Shown one piece after another: positions 53,693-64,000 of a stretch of 64,000 bases of DNA; the first letter of the stretch is position 1; each line of letters opens with the position of its first letter. The position numbers and the translations under genes are program-made. The notes beneath the pieces are model-generated. The model was given only the letters and a program-made list of their open reading frames with translations. It had not been told where the DNA came from and ran no database searches. The DNA comes from Flavobacterium frigoris PS1 (GTDB lineage: Bacteria; Bacteroidota; Bacteroidia; Flavobacteriales; Flavobacteriaceae), in assembly GCF_000252125.1 (NCBI RefSeq), contig NZ_AHKF01000018.1:496001-560000 (forward strand). The letters are read 5' to 3'.

Positions 53693-54793
53693 ATGAAAAA
53701 ATATATAAAAAAGTTAGCCTTACTATGCACCATACTATTCTTAGGTGCATCCTGTACCAATGATGCCGTACTTACTACATTACAAGAAGTGTCTTTTAGT
53801 GGTAAAGTTGAAGCATCATCGAGTACGATTGTCCTTACTGCGGATTCCACAAATGATCCGGTTGTTGTCTTTTCATGGCCAGAGGTAGTTTATCCTGTAC
53901 AAGCTCCTGTGACCTATGCCTTGCAATTTGATATCCCATCGGCTATTTTAGGTACGACAGCATGGAATAATGCGATACGAGTTGAAGTAGGTGAAGATGC
54001 CTTAAGCAAATCATTATTAGGGACCGATCTTAATAAAATAGCTCTGGCCCTGGGACTTCAGTCTGATATAGCTGGGGAGATAGTGGTTCGTGTTGAATCT
54101 AATTTAGATCGTAGAATCTATTCGGAACCAATCACATTAACGGTTACTCCTTACGTAAAGACAGTAGTCTTTGGAGCGATTTATATGCCTGGTAGTTATC
54201 AAGATTTTAATATCGATACTGCTGCTGCTTTAGATGCTATTTCTTCGGGAATTTATCAAGGGTATGTTAGTTTTCCTGATTCAAAAGGTTTGGGTTTCAA
54301 ATTCAATACAGAAAGAAACTGGAATCAATTTTACGGAGCAGATGCCAACGGTAATTTGCAAAAAATGAGTGATACTGATTTTCAAATAGCCACAGCAGGT
54401 TCCTACCAAATGACTGTAAATCTAAACACCTTAAAATGGACTGCAAGCCCATATTCGTGGGGAATTGTTGGTGATGCTACGCATGAACCAACAAGAGATG
54501 ATGCTAATTATGGATGGAATCATTCTTCTAAAATGACTTATAACCATCAATTAAAAACCTGGAAATTTACTGGTGTTTTGAGAGCCGGAAATTTAAAATT
54601 TAGGCTTAATGATTCATGGACCATAAATTACGGCGCTAAAAATAATGATGAAGGGATAATGTATCTGGACAATGCAGGAGCTCATTATATAGGTGAAGCG
54701 GGTACTTATGAAATAACATTTACTATAAATGATATCGATCCGGCTAATAATGGCTATCCGCCAACTGGAACTTATACTGTTACAAAAATCTAA
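53693..54793 (+). CDS. SusE/SusF-like surface starch-binding lipoprotein
   Basis: The 366-residue lipoprotein (LFLGASC, Cys at about 21) has an N-terminal SusE immunoglobulin-like domain (SWPEVVYPVQAPVTYALQFD) and two starch-binding modules, about 160-250 (YQGYVSFPDSKGLGFKF..NW) and 255-365 (WNHSSKMTYNHQLKTWKFTG, NLKFRLNDSWTINYG). The Trp and aromatic clusters are the expected sugar-stacking residues. It increases surface capture of maltodextrin for the SusCD pair. Confidence 0.9.
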   Translation: MKKYIKKLALLCTILFLGASCTNDAVLTTLQEVSFSGKVEASSSTIVLTADSTNDPVVVFSWPEVVYPVQAPVTYALQFDIPSAILGTTAWNNAIRVEVGEDALSKSLLGTDLNKIALALGLQSDIAGEIVVRVESNLDRRIYSEPITLTVTPYVKTVVFGAIYMPGSYQDFNIDTAAALDAISSGIYQGYVSFPDSKGLGFKFNTERNWNQFYGADANGNLQKMSDTDFQIATAGSYQMTVNLNTLKWTASPYSWGIVGDATHEPTRDDANYGWNHSSKMTYNHQLKTWKFTGVLRAGNLKFRLNDSWTINYGAKNNDEGIMYLDNAGAHYIGEAGTYEITFTINDIDPANNGYPPTGTYTVTKI

Positions 54794-54896
54794 TCTAAAA
54801 GTAATCGTTGAAAACTAAGATACATTCCTTTTTTGTTTTAAACAGAAGAGGGCTGTATCCATTTAATAAAAACGTTTATTATTAAAATAAAAAAAC

Positions 54897-56276
54897 ATGA
54901 AATTATATATCAACATTATTTTTGTACTCGTCTTTTCTTCCGTTTTGGCCTCTTGTAGTGCCTCGGATAATGATTCCAAGCCATCTTCAGTTTATCAACA
55001 ATATGGGACGCCATTTGAAAACATGCCCACTAAGGAAGATGCTATCATTTATCAAGTTAACATACGTTCTTTTAGTGCAGAAGGCACATTAAAGGGAGTT
55101 CAAAACAGATTGAGTGCTATTCAGGAATTGGGAGCTAATGTAGTTTATTTAATGCCCATTCATCCTGTTGGAACCGTGCGATCTGCAGGAGGTTTAGGAT
55201 CTCCTTATGCGGTAAAGGATTATAAGGCTGTCAATACTGATTTCGGATCTTTAGAAGATCTGCGTGTTTTAGTGGAGGAAGCCCACAAAATGAATATGGC
55301 AGTTGTACTGGATTGGGTTGCCAATCATACCGCGTGGGACAATGCTTGGATTACGGAACATTCCAATTGGTACCAAAAAGATGCTAACGGAGCAATAATT
55401 ATTCCTCCCGGAACCAATTATAATGATGTAGCTCAGTTGGATTTTAATAATACGGAGATGCGCGCCGCTATGATTGATGCGATGTCATATTGGGTTTATT
55501 CTGCTAATATTGATGGTTTTAGATGTGATTATGCAGATTATGTTCCCCAAAATTTTTGGACTGAGGCCATTTCAAGTTTGAGAAAAATAAAAAAGCAACC
55601 TATATTAATGCTTGCCGAAGGAACAAAAGTGAGTCATTTTGCCGCAGGATTTGACTATACTTTTGGATTTAACTTTTTCTCGGCTATGGAGAAAGTATTT
55701 AGTGAAAGCAAGCCAGCAACAAGTTTGCAAGATTCGAATGCTATAGAATACACAAACAATTATGACAACTCCCAACGGGTAGTTCGCTATACTAGTAATC
55801 ATGATGTTAATGATACTGAAGGAACTCCTTTGGAATTATTTGGAGGAAAACAAGGATCCCTTGCTACTTTTATAGTTGCGGCATATATGAAATCGGTACC
55901 GATGATTTATAATGGACAAGAAATAGGATATGATAAAAGTATCAAATTTTTTACACGTACTCCAATAGATTGGACAACTGCAGATGCCAGTATGTTAGCT
56001 GAATATAAAAAGATTATTGCCTTTAGAAAAACGAGTAATGCGATTAAAAAAGGTAGTTATACTGGTTTTAGTAGTGATGCCGTAAGCGTATTTACCATGG
56101 AAACGGATACTGAAAAAGTTTTGGTTCTATCTAATTTAACCAATGCAGCAGTTCCATTCCTTGTTCCTGCTTCCTTAGCCAGCATAGCTTGGAAAGATGC
56201 TTTTAGTGGTACAGCAGCTACAGTTGGAACATCCATAAGTTTGCAGCCTTATCAATATATCGTATTGAAAAATTAG
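54897..56276 (+). CDS. GH13 alpha-amylase-type lipoprotein
   Basis: The 459-residue product has a lipoprotein signal (VFSSVLASC) and a GH13 TIM barrel. Conserved regions are VVLDWVANHTA (region I), GFRCDYAD with the nucleophile Asp near 209 (II), LMLAEGT with the acid Glu near 240 (III), and TSNHDVND with the third Asp near 301 (IV). A C-terminal beta domain follows from about residue 380. It probably degrades starch or maltooligosaccharides at the surface or in the periplasm, upstream of the GH97 enzyme. Confidence 0.93.
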   Translation: MKLYINIIFVLVFSSVLASCSASDNDSKPSSVYQQYGTPFENMPTKEDAIIYQVNIRSFSAEGTLKGVQNRLSAIQELGANVVYLMPIHPVGTVRSAGGLGSPYAVKDYKAVNTDFGSLEDLRVLVEEAHKMNMAVVLDWVANHTAWDNAWITEHSNWYQKDANGAIIIPPGTNYNDVAQLDFNNTEMRAAMIDAMSYWVYSANIDGFRCDYADYVPQNFWTEAISSLRKIKKQPILMLAEGTKVSHFAAGFDYTFGFNFFSAMEKVFSESKPATSLQDSNAIEYTNNYDNSQRVVRYTSNHDVNDTEGTPLELFGGKQGSLATFIVAAYMKSVPMIYNGQEIGYDKSIKFFTRTPIDWTTADASMLAEYKKIIAFRKTSNAIKKGSYTGFSSDAVSVFTMETDTEKVLVLSNLTNAAVPFLVPASLASIAWKDAFSGTAATVGTSISLQPYQYIVLKN

Positions 56277-56414
56277 TGCCGATAGTGACTCAATTGCCTG
56301 TTTGGCAAACTCAACACTATTATTTTCTAAAGGCCGAAAAGATTAAAGTCATCAGGTTGATTTTAAATTTGAAAGACTTTCTTTTTTTCGCCCTTGATAT
56401 GTTTTAAGAAATAA

Positions 56415-58601
<2,187 letters not shown>

Positions 58602-58646
58602 CTTCCTCTTAGTTTTGGATTTCAACTTACAGTTTGGTTTTTGTTT

Positions 58647-58686
58647 AAAAGGGTTTGTTTTGAAAGAAGCAAGCCCTTTTATTTTT
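58647..58686 (+). terminator. Intrinsic terminator of the starch PUL
   Basis: AAAAGGGTTTG (58647-58657) pairs with CAAGCCCTTTT (58670-58680), with one T-G pair and a 12-nt loop, followed by ATTTTT. It lies 46 bp after the GH97 stop. Confidence 0.88.
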
Positions 58687-58803
58687 GATTTGCCATAAGG
58701 AATTGTTTTTTGTAGTATGATATTAAATTTGATTAAAGCCGTTTTTTCGTCGGTTGATTGTAGGCAATAAAAAAGGTAAATTCTCCCATTCAAACCATTC
58801 CTT

Positions 58804-58976
58804 TTATTTGCATTTATCAGGTTCCATTAGTTTCACTTCGTTGGGCTCAAAATCGGAGATCATGCTAATTTGATGTAATTTTTGTGCTCATTTTCAAAAA
58901 TTTCGCTGGTAATGGTTCCAAAGCACAGGTTTTTAATTTCGATTCCTACTTCCTCTCGAACTTGCCTGGGGGAACA
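58804..58976 (-). pseudogene. C-terminal remnant of a Nudix hydrolase, cut by the IS
   Basis: Reading away from the IS on the minus strand, RQVREEVGIEIKNL matches the second half of a Nudix box (REUxEExGU), continuing FGTITSEIFENEHKNYI. The frame then shifts, and a second frame reads MISDFEPNEVKLMEPDKCK and stops at 58804. At least the N-terminal half is missing, exactly at the IS boundary at 58977, and a frameshift follows. The gene is therefore dead. Confidence 0.6.
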
Positions 58977-59006
58977 TGGATATGCAAATAAAACCTGCAG
59001 TATAAG

Positions 59007-59885
59007 TTAAGCTACATTTTTGTAATTAATTTGATTGTTAAATTCTTCAATAGTTGCATAATTCAAAGCAGAATGTCTCCTTTTTCTGTTGTACCAAATT
59101 TCAATGTATTCAAAGATTTCCAGTTTCATTTGTTCTTTAGAAATCAGTTTGCTCCCATAAATCAATTCCGTTTTCAAAGATTTGAAGAAGCTTTCCGCTA
59201 CAGCGTTATCCCAGCAATTTCCTTTACGACTCATACTGCGGGTTATTTTTTTATAGGAATCAAGAACATTTACAAACTTTTTACTGGCATATTGGACACC
59301 TCCGTCAGAATGAAAAATCAAACCTTCCTCAATATTTCGGTTTTTAACAGCCATTTTCCAAGCCCCAAGCGTAGTTTCTTCTGTACTCATTCCGTCGCTC
59401 AAACTCCAACCTATAATTTTTCGGTCGTGTAATTCCATAATAGTGGTCAAGTATACAAATCCCTCTTTAGTTTGGATATATGTAATATCCGAAACCCAAA
59501 CTTTTGAAGGCATTTTTACAACAAACTCTCTGTTTAATACATTTTCGGCAACTAAATAATTATGATTTGAGTTGGTTGTAACTTTGAACTTCTTGCTTAA
59601 TTTGCTTCGTAAGCCAAGTTCTTTCATATATTTTGCAACTGTGATTCGTGAAACTTTATAGCCTAAATACTGTAATTCCAATGTTATTCTAGGACTTCCA
59701 TATCTTTGTTTGGCTGCAAAATAAATCAATGTTATCTGTTCTTTAATGGTGATTTTTAGTTGTTGTCTTGTTGTGATTGCTTGTTTTTTCCATCGGTAAT
59801 AACTTCCGCTACTCACTTGTAGAACTTTGCACATTTTTTCAATCGGGAATAGTTGTTCATTGCTTTTTATGAAACTATAAATCAT
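59007..59885 (-). CDS. IS3-family transposase OrfB (DDE integrase)
   Basis: The 292-residue protein has an N-terminal helical HTH_21-like part (KMCKVLQVSSGSYYRWKKQ) and an rve/DDE catalytic core: VWVSDITYI (first Asp), IFHSDGGVQY (second Asp) and NAVAESFFKSLKTE (Glu), ending YNRKRRHSALNY. All three acids are present, so it should be active. It is probably made as an OrfAB fusion by a -1 frameshift at a 7-T run (59915-59921 on the plus strand, A7 in the mRNA) near the end of OrfA. The frame after the slip is open into OrfB. Confidence 0.93.
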   Translation of the reverse strand: MIYSFIKSNEQLFPIEKMCKVLQVSSGSYYRWKKQAITTRQQLKITIKEQITLIYFAAKQRYGSPRITLELQYLGYKVSRITVAKYMKELGLRSKLSKKFKVTTNSNHNYLVAENVLNREFVVKMPSKVWVSDITYIQTKEGFVYLTTIMELHDRKIIGWSLSDGMSTEETTLGAWKMAVKNRNIEEGLIFHSDGGVQYASKKFVNVLDSYKKITRSMSRKGNCWDNAVAESFFKSLKTELIYGSKLISKEQMKLEIFEYIEIWYNRKRRHSALNYATIEEFNNQINYKNVA

Positions 59886-60181
59886 CGACCGCTCTTGGAA
59901 AAAATGCCGATTGCTTTTTTTAGTATATCACGTTCTAACTCGGCGTCTTTGAGTCTTTTCTCCAGTTCGTAGATTTTTTCTTGCTCGGGAGTTAGTTTTA
60001 AATTTCCTTTCCCAGGAAAAATTCCTTCTCCAAATTCCTCGAACTCTTTACGCCATTTATACAACTGTGGTGCTGTGACTCCCAACTCTCTGGCGAGTTC
60101 TGATACATTTTTTCTATCATAACTCAATTGAACGGCTTTATCTTTAAAAGCTTTGTCATAAATTTTGCGGACTTCTTTCAT
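59882..60181 (-). CDS. IS3-family OrfA (helix-turn-helix)
   Basis: The 99-residue protein has the HTH_Tnp_1 motif (LSYDRKNVSELARELGVTA then PQLYKWRKEFEE) and a leucine-zipper-like C-terminus (LEKRLKDAELERDILKKA). It ends with a 4-bp ATGA overlap with OrfB. The codons CTA AAA AAA GCA near its end form an A AAA AAA slip site; a -1 shift there continues as SNRHFFQERSMIYSF into OrfB without a stop. Confidence 0.92.
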   Translation of the reverse strand: MKEVRKIYDKAFKDKAVQLSYDRKNVSELARELGVTAPQLYKWRKEFEEFGEGIFPGKGNLKLTPEQEKIYELEKRLKDAELERDILKKAIGIFSKSGR

Positions 60182-60237
60182 AGGCTAAAATTAAGATTAT
60201 TTCTTAACTTTCTGTTATGGCTAAGTTAGTATGTCCA

Positions 60238-60444
60238 AAATCCAGAAGTAATATATAATAAAGTATGACAAAAATGTTTAGATGGTGGAACAGGATATTT
60301 TAGTACGTTTATATCTTCAATTCTCAAACAGAAAAATTGTTCTGAATTTGATTTAAATAGTTCTCCAATAGAATGATTTTGTTCAAGAAAATTATCACGA
60401 AAATCTTTTGCGCCATAAGTATGAACTTTTTCATTTATTTTCAT
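60238..60444 (-). pseudogene. N-terminal remnant of an AraC-family regulator, cut by the IS
   Basis: From ATG 60444 the frame reads MKINEKVHTYGAKDF, then LKYPVPPSKHFCHTLLYITSG, which looks like the cupin sensor start of an AraC-type regulator. It runs into the IS at 60237 and stops a few codons later. The DNA-binding half is absent on the far side, where a Nudix fragment is found instead. Confidence 0.55.
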
Positions 60445-60500
60445 TTTGTAATTTAAAAATTTTCTGTAATTATTTTATCTATTTCTGCAAACAACTGACC

Positions 60501-60622
60501 GGTAACGTTATGCCACTTTGAGATGGCTGGAAGTTCGTAACCGCTCAATTTTCGGTTTAACGAAAACTTAATGCGATACGAAAATTCCACTAAACTCCAG
60601 CTAGCTCAAAATGGCGGTTACC
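60501..60622. repeat. Large imperfect inverted repeat, attC-like
   Basis: The left arm (60501-60534, GGTAACGTTATGCCACTTTG...) and right arm (60594-60622, ending ATGGCGGTTACC) pair over about 29 bases with a few mismatches and a short bulge. The loop contains a second palindrome (TTTTCG 60549-60554, CGAAAA 60561-60566). The element ends 11 bp from the stop codon of the exonuclease gene. This size, position and nested structure recall integron attC sites or dispersed flavobacterial palindromes, but the canonical RYYYAAC/GTTRRRY pair is not clear. Confidence 0.4.
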
Positions 60623-60633
60623 AGATGTTTTCT

Positions 60634-61506
60634 CTATTCATTGCTATCGTCCACTAAGTTACAGATTGCCACAAAATCATTTTCGGATAAGATTCTAATA
60701 GCTATTCCGCTTTCAATTAGTTCCTCTGCTTTTCTATGTTTAGAACTTTTTCCATAACCAGCTAGTTTTGTATTATCTTGTATTCCAACAACTAACATTG
60801 TCGTGTTTTTTGTAACTGAATTTGTAACTTTACAGCCGATTTGAGAAGCAATTAATCCTGCTTCACTTCTTGGAATTGATAACGCACCAGTAAACACTAA
60901 ACTTTCTCCATAAAGTTGACCTTCGGGATTTCCATCCAGATTTATTGCAGATGATCCCTTATAAGTAAATATTGGTTGTCCAACTCTTTTAAACCATTCT
61001 TCAATTGTCAAATTTGTAATTTCACTTGCTTTCACAACAACTAATCCTGCAACGATTGCGTCCTCTAAAGCGTCGTGATGTTCAAATTTCAAATTTAAAT
61101 ATTTTGCAATATTTGACAATCCATATCCACTATGTGCAAAATCTGTCCAAGTTCTTCTCACAATTTTAGCATTATCAAGCCATTTTGGTTTTATATGTTC
61201 TAAACCATAACAGTCACAAGCTCTGTTTATTGCAATCCTATCAAAAGGCATATGATGAATAACAATTTTATCTTCTAAAAAGAATTTTAATTCACTATAA
61301 AACTCATTAAATGTTGGTGCATTTTCAACATCTTCTGGACTTATTCCGTGAATAGATATATTAAAAGGGTTAAAATAATCCTCTGGATTTACAAATATTT
61401 TTAATTTCTCAATGACTACACCATTATTAAAAATTGCAATTCCAATTTGACAAATACTTGAATAATCAGCATTTGCAGTTTCAACGTCAATTGCTATAAA
61501 ATTCAT
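60634..61506 (-). CDS. DEDDh 3'-5' exonuclease with C-terminal BRCT domain
   Basis: The 290-residue protein has a DnaQ-like exonuclease domain (1-165). It contains FIAIDVETAN (Asp7, Glu9), VIHHMPFDRIAINRAC (third acid) and FEHHDALEDAIVAG (His and Asp of DEDDh). A linker leads to a BRCT domain (about 200-285, GESLVFTGALSIPRSEAGLI, VTNSVTKNTTMLVVG). Such proteins are taken to act in DNA repair or end processing. The start overlaps the stop of the frameshifted BRCT-like gene by 4 bp. Confidence 0.9.
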   Translation of the reverse strand: MNFIAIDVETANADYSSICQIGIAIFNNGVVIEKLKIFVNPEDYFNPFNISIHGISPEDVENAPTFNEFYSELKFFLEDKIVIHHMPFDRIAINRACDCYGLEHIKPKWLDNAKIVRRTWTDFAHSGYGLSNIAKYLNLKFEHHDALEDAIVAGLVVVKASEITNLTIEEWFKRVGQPIFTYKGSSAINLDGNPEGQLYGESLVFTGALSIPRSEAGLIASQIGCKVTNSVTKNTTMLVVGIQDNTKLAGYGKSSKHRKAEELIESGIAIRILSENDFVAICNLVDDSNE

Positions 61507-61923
61507 ATGATTTCCCGAATTAAATGTAAAGTAGATTGGTCATTTATGTTCAAGCATCTTTCGTGAATATGTTCTAAAAAGACTTTTTCTGTTAGTACTT
61601 TTAATTTAGTATGCTTTTTTCCTTTTGAATTTATTTTTTTTTCAAGTTCAATTAGTTGTTCATCTTTAATTCCACGTTTTAGTTCTTCAATAATGAAATC
61701 AGAAATTATAAAAAAATCTGTATCACCTGAAAATTCAGCATCAGTTGGTAGTCCACCTAAATTTCCAATAACTTGAAATTGGTTATATTTTGAACCACGA
61801 AGCTTTTGCGAAAAAAAATACATTTTTATCATAAAATTGATTTGGTTTACTTTTCTCTAAAAAGATTTCTGAAAATGTATTAATACTATTGTCGTTAATT
61901 TCTATTTTTTCATTTTCTTCCAT
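61503..61923 (-). pseudogene. BRCT-like small gene disrupted by a frameshift in an 8-base homopolymer
   Basis: From ATG 61923 one frame reads MEENEKIEINDNSINTF to FYDKNVFFFAKAS and then stops. The frame shifted by one base continues SQKLRGSKYNQFQVIGNLGG, then TDFFIISDF and KLKVLTEKVFLEHI, ending at 61503. The break is at an 8-A run (61811-61818 plus strand). With seven A the gene would be one 139-residue frame with a BRCT-like fold (GNLGG, TDFFIIS). The downstream ATG at 61832 could still give 109 residues. A sequencing error, decay or phase variation are all possible. Confidence 0.55.
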
Positions 61924-62415
61924 ATTTCTGCGGTTTTTCTTAAAATATCTGGTAACTTATTTATAGGCGGAACAAAACTTCGTTTATACAGCTAAAAAGA
62001 GGGAGATTGACGGATTTTTCTAACGGTTTACGTTTTTTCAAATATATAGAACTTTTATTACAATTTTATAATTGGAAGGTGATAATTTTCTTGATTTTTG
62101 TGGTTAAGGAGGGGGAGAGTTTTTCTTGTTTCATTTCCACTGAGGGTCGAGGGATCAATCGGGTTTCGAATTTGAGATATTAATTTTTTCTTTTTCTGTG
62201 AGCTTTCCTGTTTTTATTTAGGCATTTGCTTTGTCTCTTTCGCACGGTTTAAAAGAGATTAGCAGCAATTCTTCTTCCGGGCTATGTAATTGGCATTGTT
62301 TGTTATTTTGGGTGACTGATTTGTCTCTGCCAGGAGGTATTCGAGTTGAGTACGCGATGATTCGCTTTCATAAGTAATTAGGTGGGTACTCAGCGAAGAC
62401 TTGCACAAGAGAGAT
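61924..62415. other. Spacer of about 490 bp without a recognisable gene
   Basis: No start-to-stop frame of convincing composition was found. A plus-strand frame from about 62224 to 62373 is open but has no start codon and no recognised domain. The segment separates the helicase from the BRCT/exonuclease pair, all on the minus strand. Confidence 0.4.
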
Positions 62416-64000
62416 TTACTTATTTACTATTAACTTCATTGTTGTTAAAAGTTGTTGTGTTTTTTCGATGTCAAAGTATTTGTCTTTTATAAGCTTTACT
62501 TTATAGTTCACAGGTAAATAAATACCCCATTTAGAAAAATCTAATAATGCCGGATTGACGCCTAAAAGGATAGTAATATGGCTATCAATATCGGTTAATG
62601 GGAGAGCTATAGAACTCCATTTTGAGATTAATTCTTCTTTAGGAATCTCTATATAAAATACACACTTTGATTCTCTCTCATCAAGGGAATTTTTTATTCC
62701 TGCAATATTTAAGAGTAATTGTATAGTCCTGTTTATTCGTGTCCCTGCAAAAGTGAATAGTTGCAAGTTTCTTTCTGTTGAAAATAAAGGACGGTCAGTA
62801 TGCAAATCAAGTATTTCGAAAACAGAAAAATCTTTACGAAGAATTTCTATTTCGTCACAACTTGGTTGGTCAAGAAAATCGTAGTTTGTATTTGAGTAAA
62901 GAATTTCGAGCATTTTTTCTCTAATTCTTAGATGTAATGTTGCTCCATTACTCGAAAATTTAGGTGGTTTTCCATCATTTGTAGGCACTACTTCTATCTT
63001 TTTAGCCTTGTGGTCAATGAATTTTATTTTCCAAACTTTAGCGGATAGCAAAATATTTTCATCTTCAATTATTTGTAATGAAAAGGGTATTTCTCCAATT
63101 TTATTACCTGCATTTACTACTTTAAAATTTTCTTCAGTTTTAAATACGCTATAAAAATCACGACTATTTACGACTTTTTCTCCTTCAACGCCGATTATAA
63201 CTTCGTATTGTAATTTTTCAAGGAAATCAATTTCAATTAAATGATTAAGGATTTGTTCTATATCAGATAATTCAATTTGTTTAAACGCAGCATTTTCTTT
63301 TAGTTGATTTATTAAATCCTTTAATTTAATTCCTGAATGTCCTTTTGTTATTGATAAGGCCTGATGGACTAGAATATCATAGGGCTTTTCGTCTTTTTGA
63401 GGTGGTTCAATAAAACCTTCTTTGTATAATAACCAACAAGCAATAGATTGAAGTAAGCTCCATTTATTTGTAGCATACAGAAACAAATTACTGCTTTCTC
63501 CTTCTTTTCGTCCACTTCGTCCAACTCTTTGAATTAACGAAGCAATGCTATGAGTTGCGTCAATTTGAACTACTTCATCAACTGTTCCAATGTCAATTCC
63601 CAATTCAAGTGTTGATGTGCAAGAAATGCAAAAGTTTTGTCTATTGTTGTTCTTTGCAAAATATTCAACGTACTCTCTTACTTCTCTGTCCACTGATGAA
63701 TGATGTGAAAAATAATTAGAATGCCCATTCACCCGGCCTGAAATCTTTTTAAGTTTTACCGCTACTTCTTCAGCTCGTCCTCTACTGTTGGGAAAGATTA
63801 AAACCTTGTTATCTTTTGTTTCTAGGTATAAATCTTTCAAAAGTTCTAAAGGTAACTCTTCGGTTTCATTTTTGAAATAGCAAAATTGAGCATTAATTTC
63901 TTTGGAGGTTCTGTCAATTAATATTTTAGTCTTTTCAGCATTACCAGTAAATTCTTTTACTTCTGAAAATTTATTTTCTTCACTCATTGTAGCTGATAGA
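62416..64000 (-). CDS. Lhr-type DEAD/DEAH-box helicase, N-terminus off the right edge
   Basis: The frame is open through the window edge. Codons before the internal ATG at 63987 read LSAT, which is helicase motif III, so the true start lies outside. Visible parts are motif IV-like KVLIFPNSRGRAEEV, motif V STLELGIDIG, motif VI QRVGRSGRKEG, a winged-helix segment, and the Lhr-core block AKVWKIKFIDHKAKKIEV plus NDGKPPKF. About 527 residues are present. Lhr helicases unwind DNA and RNA-DNA hybrids in a 3'-5' direction and are repair-linked; related helicases also occur in defence islands. Confidence 0.87.
   Translation of the reverse strand, partial: LSATMSEENKFSEVKEFTGNAEKTKILIDRTSKEINAQFCYFKNETEELPLELLKDLYLETKDNKVLIFPNSRGRAEEVAVKLKKISGRVNGHSNYFSHHSSVDREVREYVEYFAKNNNRQNFCISCTSTLELGIDIGTVDEVVQIDATHSIASLIQRVGRSGRKEGESSNLFLYATNKWSLLQSIACWLLYKEGFIEPPQKDEKPYDILVHQALSITKGHSGIKLKDLINQLKENAAFKQIELSDIEQILNHLIEIDFLEKLQYEVIIGVEGEKVVNSRDFYSVFKTEENFKVVNAGNKIGEIPFSLQIIEDENILLSAKVWKIKFIDHKAKKIEVVPTNDGKPPKFSSNGATLHLRIREKMLEILYSNTNYDFLDQPSCDEIEILRKDFSVFEILDLHTDRPLFSTERNLQLFTFAGTRINRTIQLLLNIAGIKNSLDERESKCVFYIEIPKEELISKWSSIALPLTDIDSHITILLGVNPALLDFSKWGIYLPVNYKVKLIKDKYFDIEKTQQLLTTMKLIVNK

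Larger units (their letters stand above)
58977..60237 (-). mobile_element. IS3-family insertion sequence, about 1261 bp
   Basis: Two overlapping reading frames of IS3 type lie between imperfect terminal repeats: TGGATATGCAAATAAAACC at 58977-58995 and, on the minus strand from 60237, TGGACATACTAACTTAGCC. These match at 12 of 19 positions, with the expected TG...CA ends. The flanks support these borders, because a Nudix remnant stops at one end and an AraC remnant at the other. No target duplication is seen. That fits a deletion or recombination after insertion. Confidence 0.8.

Noticed and set aside
60501..60622. Calling the palindrome a canonical integron attC site
   Set aside because: The RYYYAAC and GTTRRRY core sites cannot be placed convincingly and no integrase gene is in the window, so only attC-like is claimed.
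62221..62373. A plus-strand open frame in the spacer before the helicase stop
   Set aside because: It follows a stop codon with no start, shows no known domain, and lies antisense to the local gene direction.

Overview
This window comes from a low-GC member of the Bacteroidota, most likely a Flavobacterium or close relative. The evidence is two SusC/SusD polysaccharide-utilisation loci (PULs) with STN-domain TonB receptors and FecI/FecR-type regulators, a Bacteroidetes-type promoter (TTG-N19-TAnnTTTG), a Bacteroidota histone H1-like gene, a DUF6943 gene, and AT-rich spacers with classic hairpin terminators. No rRNA, CRISPR array or convincing tRNA was seen.

Layout. (1) 1-4079: an SOS-mutagenesis cassette. 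A LexA/UmuD-like XRE-S24 repressor is divergent from a Y-family polymerase and a DnaE-type polymerase that runs off the left edge; the shared spacer carries two copies of a putative operator. (2) 4234-5898: a nitroreductase and a Yellow/MRJP-like lipoprotein. (3) 6297-12553: a small secreted protein and a tripartite RND efflux operon, then a small lipoprotein. (4) 14154-25428: PUL 1, with an anti-sigma/ECF sigma pair in inverted order, SusC, SusD, a DUF218 protein, a GH92 glycosidase whose usual acid position reads Gln, and an aldo/keto reductase with a TTG start. (5) 25950-32563: SbcCD nuclease, histone H1-like protein, an MBL-fold hydrolase, and a decayed locus with an IS3 tail and a thioredoxin-like remnant. 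(6) 32768-34967: old yellow enzyme plus zinc alcohol dehydrogenase.

(7) 35221-38065: small orphan genes, a REP-like palindrome and a tightly coupled four-gene cassette (unknown protein, DUF5675, two small membrane proteins). (8) 38326-45173: a seven-gene operon divergent from an AraC regulator. Five of its products carry export signals although most belong to families that are normally cytosolic, which suggests envelope-located redox or detoxification chemistry. (9) 45259-46822: a DUF6943 gene and more than 1 kb of compositionally odd non-coding DNA, probably a mobile-element relic. (10) 46823-58601: PUL 2, a starch/maltodextrin locus (ECF sigma, FecR, SusC, SusD, SusE-like, GH13, GH97). (11) 58804-64000: a complete IS3-family element joining two unrelated broken genes (Nudix and AraC), an attC-like palindrome, a DEDDh exonuclease-BRCT protein, a frameshifted BRCT-like gene, and the C-terminal part of an Lhr-type helicase running off the right edge.

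The best candidates for undescribed biology are the exported-enzyme operon (8), the coupled cassette (7), the Gln-variant GH92 PUL (4), and the helicase/BRCT/exonuclease group (11). All functional statements are inferred from sequence reading; no database search was run.
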